Below are positions 57,141-64,000 of a DNA stretch of 64,000 nt, piece after piece. Source of the stretch: Acidovorax sp. (GTDB lineage: Bacteria > Pseudomonadota > Gammaproteobacteria > Burkholderiales > Burkholderiaceae_C); the NCBI GenBank assembly GCA_030692685.1, contig JAUXZO010000010.1, positions 94,095 through 158,094 on the forward strand, given 5' to 3'. The notes under the pieces are model-generated. The model was not told the DNA's origin, did not search any database, and saw only the letters and a list, made by a program, of their open reading frames with translations. Every line of letters starts with the position of its first letter. Within the stretch, counting starts at the first letter, position 1. A program made the position numbers and the translations under genes.

Positions 57141-58048
57141 ATTTCGTCTCGGGATGCAGCCGGCATTGCATCGACTGCCGTGGGCTGGCTGGTCTGCGCC
57201 TGGGTCAGCAGCCATTGCTGAAACGCCTGCATGGCGGCCGATGTGCCGCGCGACTGCAGGCGTGTAAGCCAATAGGCGCCGCGAGGTAGCTCCAGTGCAA
57301 AAGGCTGTACCAGTCGGCCCTGGCGCAGCTCGCGTGTGAACAATGCCACGGGCAGCAGCGCCGCCCCTGCCCCTTGGGCAGCGGCCTCGGCCAGTGTCAG
57401 CGACGAGTCGAACACCGGGCCGCGCAGCACGGGGCAGGGCAGGCCTGCGGCGGAAAACCAGGCGCTCCATTCGTCGGCGCGGTAGCTGCGCAGCAAAGGC
57501 AGACGCGCCAAATCGGCCGCCGTGCGCAGGCCATGGGCCAGGGCCGGGGTGCACATCACCGACATCGGCGCGTCCATGATGCGTTCGGCATGCGTGCCAT
57601 GCCAGGCGCCGTCGCCAAAGCGGATGGCGTAGTCCAGCCCTTCGCCCGCCATGTCCACGCGGTTGTTGTGCGTGAGCAGGCGCAGGTCGACAAACGGGCA
57701 CGCCTGTTGAAAATCGCGCAGCCGGGGCAGCAGCCAGCCCACGGCAAAGGTGCCCACGGCGCCCACGGTCAGCACCTCGCGCGGGCGGGTGTCGCCCAGC
57801 TTTTCCAGCGCATGCGCCAGGTTGGTAAACGATTCGCTGACCACCGGCAGCAGCGCCTGCCCCTCGTCCGTCAGTGCCAGCCCGCGTGGCAGGCGGCGAA
57901 ACAGCGGCTTGCCCAAACGCTCTTCCAGGTTGCGGATGTGCTGGCTGACCGCCGTCTGGGTCACATGCAGCTCGGCGGCGGCACGGGTCAGGTTCAGGTG
58001 GCGGGCCGATGCCTCAAAGGCACGCAGGGCATTCAGAGGCAGGTGCAT
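57113..58048 (-). CDS. ampR: AmpR-like LysR regulator of the divergent beta-lactamase
   Basis: A 311-residue LysR protein whose sequence follows AmpR closely: LPLNALRAFEASARHLNLTRAA at the N-terminus in split form (LPLNALRAFEASARH at 3-17), THNNRVDMAGEGLDYAIRFG in the effector domain, and PLLRSYRADEW and YWLTRLQSR late. AmpR senses muropeptides from cell-wall recycling and switches beta-lactamase expression. The last nine residues (ILMKSGSSA) come from a dispersed repeat. The start is 107 bp from the divergent beta-lactamase gene. Confidence 0.9.
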   Translation of the reverse strand: MHLPLNALRAFEASARHLNLTRAAAELHVTQTAVSQHIRNLEERLGKPLFRRLPRGLALTDEGQALLPVVSESFTNLAHALEKLGDTRPREVLTVGAVGTFAVGWLLPRLRDFQQACPFVDLRLLTHNNRVDMAGEGLDYAIRFGDGAWHGTHAERIMDAPMSVMCTPALAHGLRTAADLARLPLLRSYRADEWSAWFSAAGLPCPVLRGPVFDSSLTLAEAAAQGAGAALLPVALFTRELRQGRLVQPFALELPRGAYWLTRLQSRGTSAAMQAFQQWLLTQAQTSQPTAVDAMPAASRDEILMKSGSSA

Positions 58049-58155
58049 GAAGATCCATCAGTTTTTCTTGGGGCTTGCCGCAATTATTGCCGTTGGTGGA
58101 AAACTGTTCTTCTGCGTATCTTTCGCGGCTTGTTTACTTATTGGTGAAGAACGCT

Positions 58156-59055
58156 ATGCAAAGACGACAGTTTTCCTTGGGCTTTTTGGCGGGTGCTGCA
58201 GTGCCCCTTTGGGGTTGTGCCGCCGTGGGCAACGCCAAGATCCCTGACCCCACCGCCCGCCAGTGGAACGACACACTGGCCGACATCGAACGCACCGCCC
58301 AGGGCCGCCTGGGCGTGGCCATGCTGGACACGGGATCAGGCCTGGCACTGGGCTGGCGGCAGGACGAGCGGTTTGCCATGGCCAGCACCTTCAAGGCGGT
58401 GCTTGCGGGCTGGATGCTGGCGCTGGTGGACCAGGGCAAAGAGCGGCTGGACGCACGCGTGGTGTACGGCCGTGATGCCGTGGTGGACTACTCGCCCGTC
58501 AGCGGCCCGCGCGCGGGCGATGGCGGCGGGCTGACGGTGGCCGAACTCTGCGCTGCCACGGTGAGCCTGAGCGACAACACCGCCGCCAACGTGCTGCTGG
58601 CGCGCCACGGCGGCCCCGCGGGGTTCACTGCGTTTGTCCGAACCCTGGGCGACACCACCACGCGGCTTGACCGCAACGAACCCGCGCTGAACGAAGCCAA
58701 GGTAGGCGACCCCCGGGACACCACCACGCCGCTGGCGATGCTGCAAAACCTGCAAAAACTGGTGCTGGGCACTGCGCTGACACCCGCATCGCGTGGCTTG
58801 CTGCAGCGTTGGCTGGTGGAGACCAGCACCGGCGACAAGCGCCTGCGTGCGGGCGTGCCGGGCTGGACGGTGGGTAACAAGACGGGCACCACCCACAGCG
58901 GTACATCGAACGACATCGGCGTGTTGTGGCCTGCGGGTGGCGGTGCGCCAGTGCTGGTGACGTGTTACTTGACCCAGTCCACCGCAAAGCCCGAGCAGCG
59001 CGATGCAGCGATTGCGCAGGTGGCAAAGGCAGTGGCCGCTGCGCGGCAGGGGTAG
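58156..59055 (+). CDS. Class A beta-lactamase
   Basis: A 299-residue serine beta-lactamase with all catalytic motifs: STFK (in MASTFKAVLAG), SDN (in SLSDNTAANVLL), EPALN (ExxLN of the omega loop) and KTG (in VGNKTGTTHSG). The N-terminus MQRRQFSLGFLAGAA has a twin-arginine motif, so export through Tat is likely. ATG 58156 gives this signal. It is probably induced through the divergent AmpR-like regulator. The spectrum cannot be read with certainty. Confidence 0.95.
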   Translation: MQRRQFSLGFLAGAAVPLWGCAAVGNAKIPDPTARQWNDTLADIERTAQGRLGVAMLDTGSGLALGWRQDERFAMASTFKAVLAGWMLALVDQGKERLDARVVYGRDAVVDYSPVSGPRAGDGGGLTVAELCAATVSLSDNTAANVLLARHGGPAGFTAFVRTLGDTTTRLDRNEPALNEAKVGDPRDTTTPLAMLQNLQKLVLGTALTPASRGLLQRWLVETSTGDKRLRAGVPGWTVGNKTGTTHSGTSNDIGVLWPAGGGAPVLVTCYLTQSTAKPEQRDAAIAQVAKAVAAARQG

Positions 59056-59136
59056 AAGGTGGTGGCTCAGTGTGATGCGGCAAGCCGATAGAGGCGCTGT
59101 GACGATGGCAAGCATCTGATCTGCAACACCCGAAAA

Positions 59137-59196
59137 CCGTTCGGGCTGAGCTTGTCGAAGCCTTGCGCAGTACTTCGACAGGCTCAGCGTGAACGG
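59137..59196. repeat. REP-like inverted repeat, best preserved copy
   Basis: CCGTTCGGGCTGAGCTTGTC with GAAG (59137-59160) and CTTCGACAGGCTCAGCGTGA with ACGG (59173-59196) are inverted with few mismatches around a 12-base centre. It lies between the convergent beta-lactamase and argA genes. Confidence 0.9.
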
Positions 59197-59257
59197 CTAT
59201 TTAGTTTTGCTGCCAGTGACCAATGACCCATGACTGGATGACCTAGCGGCTGCAGGC

Positions 59258-60604
59258 TCACAGCTTCTTGACCAACACCTGGCTGCGCCGGTCCCAGTTG
59301 TACTTGCGCTTGCGCGCATCGGGCAGCCAGTCCGGGTCGACGGGCTGAAAACCGCGTTTGATGAACCAGTGCATGGTGCGCGTGGTCAGCACAAAGATGC
59401 TGTCCAGCCCCAGCAGGCGGGCGCGCTGCTCGATGCGCTTGAGCAGTTTCTCGCCATCGCCCGTCCCCTGGCTTTGCGGCGACACGGTCACGGCGGCCAT
59501 CTCGGCCGTTTTTGATTCGGGATAGGGGTAGAGCGCGGCACAGCCAAAGATCACGCCGTCGTGGTCGATGATGGTGTAGGCGGCAATGTCGCGCTCGATC
59601 TCGGTGCGGTCGCGTTTGACCAGCGTTCCATCGTTTTCAAAAGGCTCGATCAGTTGCAGGATGCCGCCCACATCGTCAATGGTGGCCTCGCGCAGTTCTT
59701 CGAGTTTTTCGTCGATCACCATGGTGCCGATGCCGTCGTGCACATACACCTCCAGCAGCAGCGATCCATCCACCGCAAACGGCAGGATGTGGCTGCGCTC
59801 CACGCCGGCCTTGCAGGCTTTCACGCAGTGCTGCAGGTAAAAGCCCGTATCAGTGGGGGTTTGTGCGGTGGGCAGCGTGGCCAGCAGGGCCTGTGCTGCG
59901 GCCAGTGGCAGCTCGGTGTCGATGGGGTTTTCTTCGCTCTCGGGTTCGCCAGGCAACATGCGGATGCCTTGTACCTCGCTCAAGAAGATCAGCTTGTCCG
60001 CGCGCATCTCAATCGCCACGCTGGTGGCCACTTCTTCCATGCTCAGGTTGAAGGCTTCGCCGGTGGGCGAAAAACCAAACGGCGACAGCAACACCAGCGC
60101 GCCCATGTCCAACGTGCGCTGGATGCCCGCCACATCCACCTTGCGCACCAGGCCCGAGTGCTGAAAATCCACCCCGTCCACAATGCCCACGGGTCGCGCC
60201 GTCAGGAAGTTGCCCGAAATCACCCGCACCGTAGCGCCTGCCATGGGCGTGTTGGGCAGGCCCTGGCTGAAGGCCGCCTCAATCTCATAACGTAACTGGC
60301 CCGCTGCCTCTTGCGCGCAATCGAGCGCCACCGAATCGGTGATGCGGATACCGTGCGAATATTTGGCCGCATGCCCCTTGGCCGCCAGTTGTTCGTTCAC
60401 CTGCGGGCGAAAGCCATGCACCAGCACAATGCGCACGCCCATCGCTTGGATCAGCGCCAAGTCCTGCGCAATGTTGTGCAGCTTGCCCGCCGCAATGGCT
60501 TCACCCGTGAGGCCAATCACAAACGTCTGGTTGCGGAACTTGTGGATATACGGCGCCACCGACCGAAACCAGGGGACGAAGGTGAAGTTGAAGACAGCAG
60601 ACAT
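59258..60604 (-). CDS. argA: N-acetylglutamate synthase (amino-acid N-acetyltransferase)
   Basis: A 448-residue bifunctional-fold enzyme for the first step of arginine synthesis (glutamate + acetyl-CoA). The N-terminal amino-acid kinase-like domain (about 20-290) has IVLVHGFRPQVNEQL. The C-terminal GNAT domain (about 300-448) has AAVTVSPQSQGTGDGEKLL and TTRTMHWFIKRGF. The kinase-like domain usually binds arginine for feedback inhibition. Length is normal. Confidence 0.95.
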   Translation of the reverse strand: MSAVFNFTFVPWFRSVAPYIHKFRNQTFVIGLTGEAIAAGKLHNIAQDLALIQAMGVRIVLVHGFRPQVNEQLAAKGHAAKYSHGIRITDSVALDCAQEAAGQLRYEIEAAFSQGLPNTPMAGATVRVISGNFLTARPVGIVDGVDFQHSGLVRKVDVAGIQRTLDMGALVLLSPFGFSPTGEAFNLSMEEVATSVAIEMRADKLIFLSEVQGIRMLPGEPESEENPIDTELPLAAAQALLATLPTAQTPTDTGFYLQHCVKACKAGVERSHILPFAVDGSLLLEVYVHDGIGTMVIDEKLEELREATIDDVGGILQLIEPFENDGTLVKRDRTEIERDIAAYTIIDHDGVIFGCAALYPYPESKTAEMAAVTVSPQSQGTGDGEKLLKRIEQRARLLGLDSIFVLTTRTMHWFIKRGFQPVDPDWLPDARKRKYNWDRRSQVLVKKL

Positions 60605-60709
60605 GGCGGTGGGGCGGGCCTCAGGGCAAAGGGAAAACGGGCGGTGAAATGCGGCCTTTTGAGACCGTCAGGTCGCGCATCATAAGCATGCAGAGCAGTT
60701 GCGCGCGTG

Positions 60710-62806
60710 TCATGCAGGCTGCGGCAGCCGGGTTTGTTGCTGAAACGCTGCCAGACGTGCGGCAAAGGGTTCCAGGATCAGGGTTTCGTCAGGCCCCGAC
60801 GTGGATGCCACCGCAATGGCAATGCCGCTTTGGGCCATCAGGGCCTGCATTTCGGGCTGGGCGATCATGCCGTGGTCCATCAGTGCTTCCACCAGCCGCG
60901 TCAGCGCATCCCGGTGCTGGCGCAGCAGGCCCTGAGCGCGCTGGTACTGGGCCTGCAGCAGGGCTTCGATGGCATCGTTGCTGGGCTCCACGTCGGTGTT
61001 GAGGTGGTTGTCCAGCTCCACCGTCACATCGGTGCGGCTGATCCGGTTGCCGAAACCGTGGTGCCGGATGAATCGCGCGGCCTCGGCCGTGACCTGTTTG
61101 TAGTCCTGTTCGGCGCCAGTGGTGCAGGCCATTTCGCCAAACACCAGCTCTTCGGCCACCCGCCCGGCCAGGCCCACGCACATCATGTCCAGCGCGTTCT
61201 GGCGCGTGGTGACCTTGAGACCCGCGAAGCTGTTGTACCCGCCCTCGAAAGACGCGATGTTGATCTTCACCTCCTGCGGGGCCTGCCCGAACAGCAGGCA
61301 GTACAGCAACCCGTGCCCGGCCTCATGCACCGCGAGCAGAGCGCGAAAGTCGGCGTTGGCGCGCTGCTTGATGCGGTTGAGTTCCAGCGTGACCGCAAAC
61401 CGTGCGTGCTGCTCGTCCCCTTGGGTGCTGGTGCCGCGCACCAGCAAATGGTGCTTGTCGGCAGCCAGGGCGATGCCAAAGTCCTGCGCCAGCGGCAATT
61501 GCTGCTCCAGCACCCACAGCGCCGCGTTCACCAGGTTGGCACTCAGGATGGCGTGCACCGACGAAAACAGCGGCCGTGTGCCCTGGGCCGGGAACACCGC
61601 GTTGGCATACAGCTCGTCGAGCACGTCCTGCCCGATGGCAAAACGCACCCCGCACTGCGCGGCAATGTCGTCCACATAGCGTGCGCACAGGTTGCGGATG
61701 AGCTGCTCGTACGTGGCTTTGCTGAACGACGGGTAGATCACGTGCTCGTTGCCCAGGCGGGCAATCTGCTCGGGCTTGAAGCGTTCGCCCAGGGCCTTCT
61801 TCACGTCAATGAGCGAGAGCTTGCGCGTGAGCCGGTGAAAGATGTCGGCATCGGTGTCGCAGTCTTCCACGCGCTGCGCGGTCTCGTGGTACATCTCGTC
61901 GAGGTTGCCGCAGACGAACACCAGCAGTTTGCTGTAGTCGGTTTCCCACGATTGGTGCGACTGCTGAAAGCGCGTGAACAGCGCCTGCACCTTGGCGGGC
62001 AGCCACAGCATGATCTCGGCCAGGGGCTCTGAGAGCTTGAGCATGCGTTTGAGCTCTTGCGCATCCCAGGCGTCGAGCTGAAAGCGGTAGGGCTTCTTGC
62101 GTGCACCCTCGTCATCATTGTCTTCGGCGCGTTCGGCATCGTAGTGCGCATCGGCCAGCTTGCGCTCGATGTTGGACAGCGCGCTCAGCGCAGGGGGCAG
62201 GCGCCCGTCGGACAGCAGCGTCCACACATCCTGATAGCGCTCCACCTTCACGTCTTCGCCCTTGCGGTCCATCGTGCGAAAGCGCTGGAACTCGTCCAGC
62301 ACCAGCACGCCCGGCGCACCTTCATGAATGCCCGAGTCGCCCAGCATGCCCGAGATGGTGGAGCTGCGGTAGCTGGCGCCGTGGCTGAAGCCGTCCATTT
62401 GCACTTCGACAAAACGGTCGTAAAAACCCAGCAGCTGCGCCAGGCGCCGTGTGAGCTGGGTCTTGCCGGTGCCCGTGAGGCCCCACAGGCACACGATGAC
62501 GGGCCGGGTGATGAGCTGGGGCAACACATACCAGGCGCGGATGGCGTCGATCACGCGGTCAATCACGTCGTCAATGCCAAACAGCTCGGCCTTGAGTTGG
62601 GTCGCGGCCTGCGCCATTGCCTGCTGGCGCTGGGCCAGTTCGGCACTGCTGGTCAGGGCCGTCAACGGCCCGGCCGCGTGGGCCCGCACAGGGGCTGGTT
62701 GCGGGTGTGTCACCGAGGGGCCCACCCCGGCAGAAACCGCTACCGTGGCGGGGTGTGGGGCAGGGTGCCGCTGGTGCGGCGGCACGTTGTTGGTGAATGG
62801 GTTCAT
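60710..62806 (-). CDS. Soluble AAA+ ATPase fused to an M41 (FtsH-type) zinc metalloprotease
   Basis: A 698-residue protein with no signal or membrane helix. After a Pro/His/Ala-rich leader (1-55) the AAA+ module has Walker A GLTGTGKT (109-116), Walker B VLDEF with Asp171-Glu172, and a sensor-1 Asn in VFVCGNLDE. RFKPEQIARLGNEHVIYPSF and GTRPLFSSVHAIL look like the ClpB/ClpX-type large/small AAA domain rather than FtsH. Residues about 485-690 form a peptidase M41 domain: HEAGH at 494-498 and GLAGRVAEELVFGE, with TGAEQDYKQVT supplying the third zinc-ligand region. True FtsH has two membrane helices and its own AAA type, so this is a distinct architecture. Probably an ATP-dependent protease. It starts one base after a small basic gene. 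Confidence 0.85.
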   Translation of the reverse strand: MNPFTNNVPPHQRHPAPHPATVAVSAGVGPSVTHPQPAPVRAHAAGPLTALTSSAELAQRQQAMAQAATQLKAELFGIDDVIDRVIDAIRAWYVLPQLITRPVIVCLWGLTGTGKTQLTRRLAQLLGFYDRFVEVQMDGFSHGASYRSSTISGMLGDSGIHEGAPGVLVLDEFQRFRTMDRKGEDVKVERYQDVWTLLSDGRLPPALSALSNIERKLADAHYDAERAEDNDDEGARKKPYRFQLDAWDAQELKRMLKLSEPLAEIMLWLPAKVQALFTRFQQSHQSWETDYSKLLVFVCGNLDEMYHETAQRVEDCDTDADIFHRLTRKLSLIDVKKALGERFKPEQIARLGNEHVIYPSFSKATYEQLIRNLCARYVDDIAAQCGVRFAIGQDVLDELYANAVFPAQGTRPLFSSVHAILSANLVNAALWVLEQQLPLAQDFGIALAADKHHLLVRGTSTQGDEQHARFAVTLELNRIKQRANADFRALLAVHEAGHGLLYCLLFGQAPQEVKINIASFEGGYNSFAGLKVTTRQNALDMMCVGLAGRVAEELVFGEMACTTGAEQDYKQVTAEAARFIRHHGFGNRISRTDVTVELDNHLNTDVEPSNDAIEALLQAQYQRAQGLLRQHRDALTRLVEALMDHGMIAQPEMQALMAQSGIAIAVASTSGPDETLILEPFAARLAAFQQQTRLPQPA

Positions 62807-62807
62807 T

Positions 62808-63053
62808 TCAATCGTTCGAAAAGGGGTTCTGGATCGCCTTGCGCAAGGCGACGTTGTCCGCACGGCGCTGGGCCGCACGGGTTCGGATGTGTTTGCCTGC
62901 CGCACTCGACAGGCTGCGCTGGGCCAACGCGGCGGCCACAGGGTTTCGGGGCGGTCCCGAGGCTTCGAGCTGCAAGACCAGGGGCGCTTTCATGCGACGC
63001 AGCTTTTTAAGCTCACCCTGGGCGTACGCCCGAGACAATTTTTTGGCACTCAT
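62808..63053 (-). CDS. Small basic protein encoded directly upstream of the AAA+/M41 protease
   Basis: An 81-residue, very basic protein (MSAKKLSRAYAQGELKKLRR at the start, RTRAAQRRADNVALRKAI near the end) without a known domain. Its stop is separated from the protease start by one base, so the two are translationally coupled. It may be an adaptor, a substrate or a nucleic-acid binder; nothing decides. GGAG lies about 14 bases before ATG 63053. The frame stays open upstream to 63161, but that part runs through a terminator-like hairpin. Confidence 0.72.
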   Translation of the reverse strand: MSAKKLSRAYAQGELKKLRRMKAPLVLQLEASGPPRNPVAAALAQRSLSSAAGKHIRTRAAQRRADNVALRKAIQNPFSND

Positions 63054-63072
63054 GGTGTGCACGTACTCCACA

Positions 63073-63101
63073 AACAAAAAACCCCGGCAATAGAGCCAGG
63101 G
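63073..63101 (-). terminator. Terminator-like hairpin in the leader of the small basic gene
   Basis: On the minus strand CCCTGGC and GCCGGGG form a 7-bp stem (one G-T pair) with a 6-base loop, followed by six T. It stands 20 bases before the small gene start, with no obvious gene ending upstream. It could be an attenuator, the end of a small RNA or a leftover. Confidence 0.6.
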
Positions 63102-63422
63102 CTTGCGGAGCGCGTGAATGGGTGCGCGGGTGCATTTGCCATGGCTGAACTGTGTGTGCACAGTCCAGCCGGGGCGGTGGACTGTGGTCAGACGGGTGCG
63201 GTGTAAAAGGCAGACATGTCGGGGGACCTCCAGGGGTTCATTCGGGCCGCGCGCCGAGGGTGGCGCTGTGTGGTGGTAGCGGATTCCGAAGAATGGGTGC
63301 TATTTTTGCGATGCAGGACGGCTTTGGCAAACAAAAGCGCTGAAAACGCACTGAAATGTCGCGCTAAAGGCACAGAGGCCGACCAGAGGGCAGGGTGGCC
63401 GCTAAACGGATAATGCGGGCCT
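63102..63422. other. Intergenic region between the divergent small basic gene and hrpA
   Basis: About 320 bases with no convincing gene. Short open frames on both strands lack family features. Leftward promoters for the small gene and protease, and a rightward promoter for hrpA (TAATGC near 63411), are expected here. A transcript started in the right part and ended at 63073-63101 would be a short RNA of up to about 250 bases. Confidence 0.4.
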
Positions 63423-64000
63423 ATGTCTTCTTTTGATTCGCGTTTGCCTGAGTCTTCCAGCGCTCCCACACCCGCACCCGCACCCGCACCCACATCCGCT
63501 TCCACAGCCTCCACCGCCGCTCCCCCCGCTCCCCCAGCGCCGCTGCGCATCACGTTCCCCGAGTCGCTGCCCGTGTCGGGCAAACGCGAAGAGATCATGG
63601 AGGCCATCAAGAAGCACCAGGTCATCATCGTCTGTGGTGAAACCGGATCGGGCAAAACAACGCAGCTGCCCAAGATTGCCCTGGCGCTGGGCCGGGGCAA
63701 GTGCAACGCCAAGCCCGGTACCAAGGGCCAACTCATTGGCCACACCCAGCCGCGCCGCATTGCGGCCAGCAGCGTGGCCAAGCGCATTGCCGAAGAGCTG
63801 AACACCCCGCTGGGCGATGTGGTGGGCTTCAAGGTGCGTTTTCAAGACCGCCTCTCTCGTGATGCCTCTGTCAAGCTCATGACCGACGGCATCTTGCTGG
63901 CCGAGACGCAGACCGATCCGCTGCTCAAAAACTACGACACCATCATCATTGACGAGGCGCACGAACGCAGCCTGAACATTGACTTCCTGCTGGGCTATAT
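63423..64000 (+). CDS. hrpA: ATP-dependent RNA helicase HrpA (5' part, continues beyond window)
   Basis: The visible 192 residues are the N-terminus of a DEAH-box helicase. A low-complexity Pro/Ala/Ser leader (1-40) precedes motif [18 protein letters not shown], motif Ia [30 protein letters not shown] and motif [18 protein letters not shown] at the window edge. HrpA proteins remodel mRNA or stalled ribosomes. ATG 63423 is the first start in frame. The gene is cut by the window end. Confidence 0.93.
   Translation, partial: MSSFDSRLPESSSAPTPAPAPAPTSASTASTAAPPAPPAPLRITFPESLPVSGKREEIMEAIKKHQVIIVCGETGSGKTTQLPKIALALGRGKCNAKPGTKGQLIGHTQPRRIAASSVAKRIAEELNTPLGDVVGFKVRFQDRLSRDASVKLMTDGILLAETQTDPLLKNYDTIIIDEAHERSLNIDFLLGY

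Noticed and set aside
63216..63413. Short plus-strand frame of 65 codons before hrpA
   Set aside because: No ribosome binding site of note and no family features; it lies in the likely promoter region.

Overview
The window is a GC-rich bacterial chromosome segment. Its protein sequences and gene orders point to Betaproteobacteria, order Burkholderiales, most likely a Comamonadaceae of the Acidovorax type. Supporting signs are the mltG-tmk-holB-pilZ-ycfH and tolB-pal-cpoB gene orders, several copies of a short palindromic intergenic repeat that I associate from memory with this family, and the ArsJ/GAPDH type of arsenic cluster. No database search was possible, so family names rest on motifs and recall.

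Layout. 1-7100: a partial membrane GGDEF/EAL protein, an iron-type alcohol dehydrogenase, an exported hydratase-like protein, an esterase and a thioesterase-GNAT fusion. 7188-12857: ygfZ facing the housekeeping run mltG, tmk, holB, pilZ, ycfH and an exported ankyrin protein. 12908-18536: msbA, then tolB-pal-cpoB-tcdA and tRNA-Lys(UUU). 18586-18897: a decayed phage head-closure gene and a tandem repeat. 18962-20216: a GNAT/XRE-cupin pair with a perfect 36-bp palindrome at its promoter. 20248-25756: an arsenic island (ACR3 pump, arsC, arsR, arsJ, a GAPDH and a second BASS-type transporter). 26020-35346: a DUF6817-like protein, a MetQ-like binding protein, an EAL protein with a broken GGDEF motif, an AGCS symporter, azoR with a divergent LysR, and an HDOD protein. 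35534-40022: a secreted protein, an ECF sigma factor and a membrane protein with ankyrin repeats, then a chemoreceptor. 40302-45063: a serine hydrolase with a damaged 5' end and the sulfate importer sbp-cysT-cysW-cysA. 45210-49618: dsbB, a small conserved hypothetical, a GST, trhO and a GAF/HD-GYP protein. 49775-59055: an RND efflux operon flanked by two TetR genes, then an AmpR-like regulator divergent from a class A beta-lactamase. 59258-64000: argA, an unusual soluble AAA+/M41 metalloprotease fusion with a small basic partner gene, and the start of hrpA.

The most unusual items are: (a) the polypeptide joining a Clp-like AAA+ ATPase to an FtsH-type M41 protease, one base downstream of an 81-residue basic protein; (b) the ECF sigma module whose presumed membrane partner carries ankyrin repeats; (c) a dispersed palindromic repeat that has become protein-coding in tmk, in dsbB and at the C-termini of two convergent regulators; (d) the phage remnant beside tRNA-Lys; (e) the thioesterase-GNAT fusion.

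The resistance content (arsenic pumps and arsenate reductase, RND efflux, beta-lactamase with its regulator) and the many c-di-GMP proteins (two GGDEF/EAL, one HD-GYP, one PilZ) suggest a free-living environmental organism.
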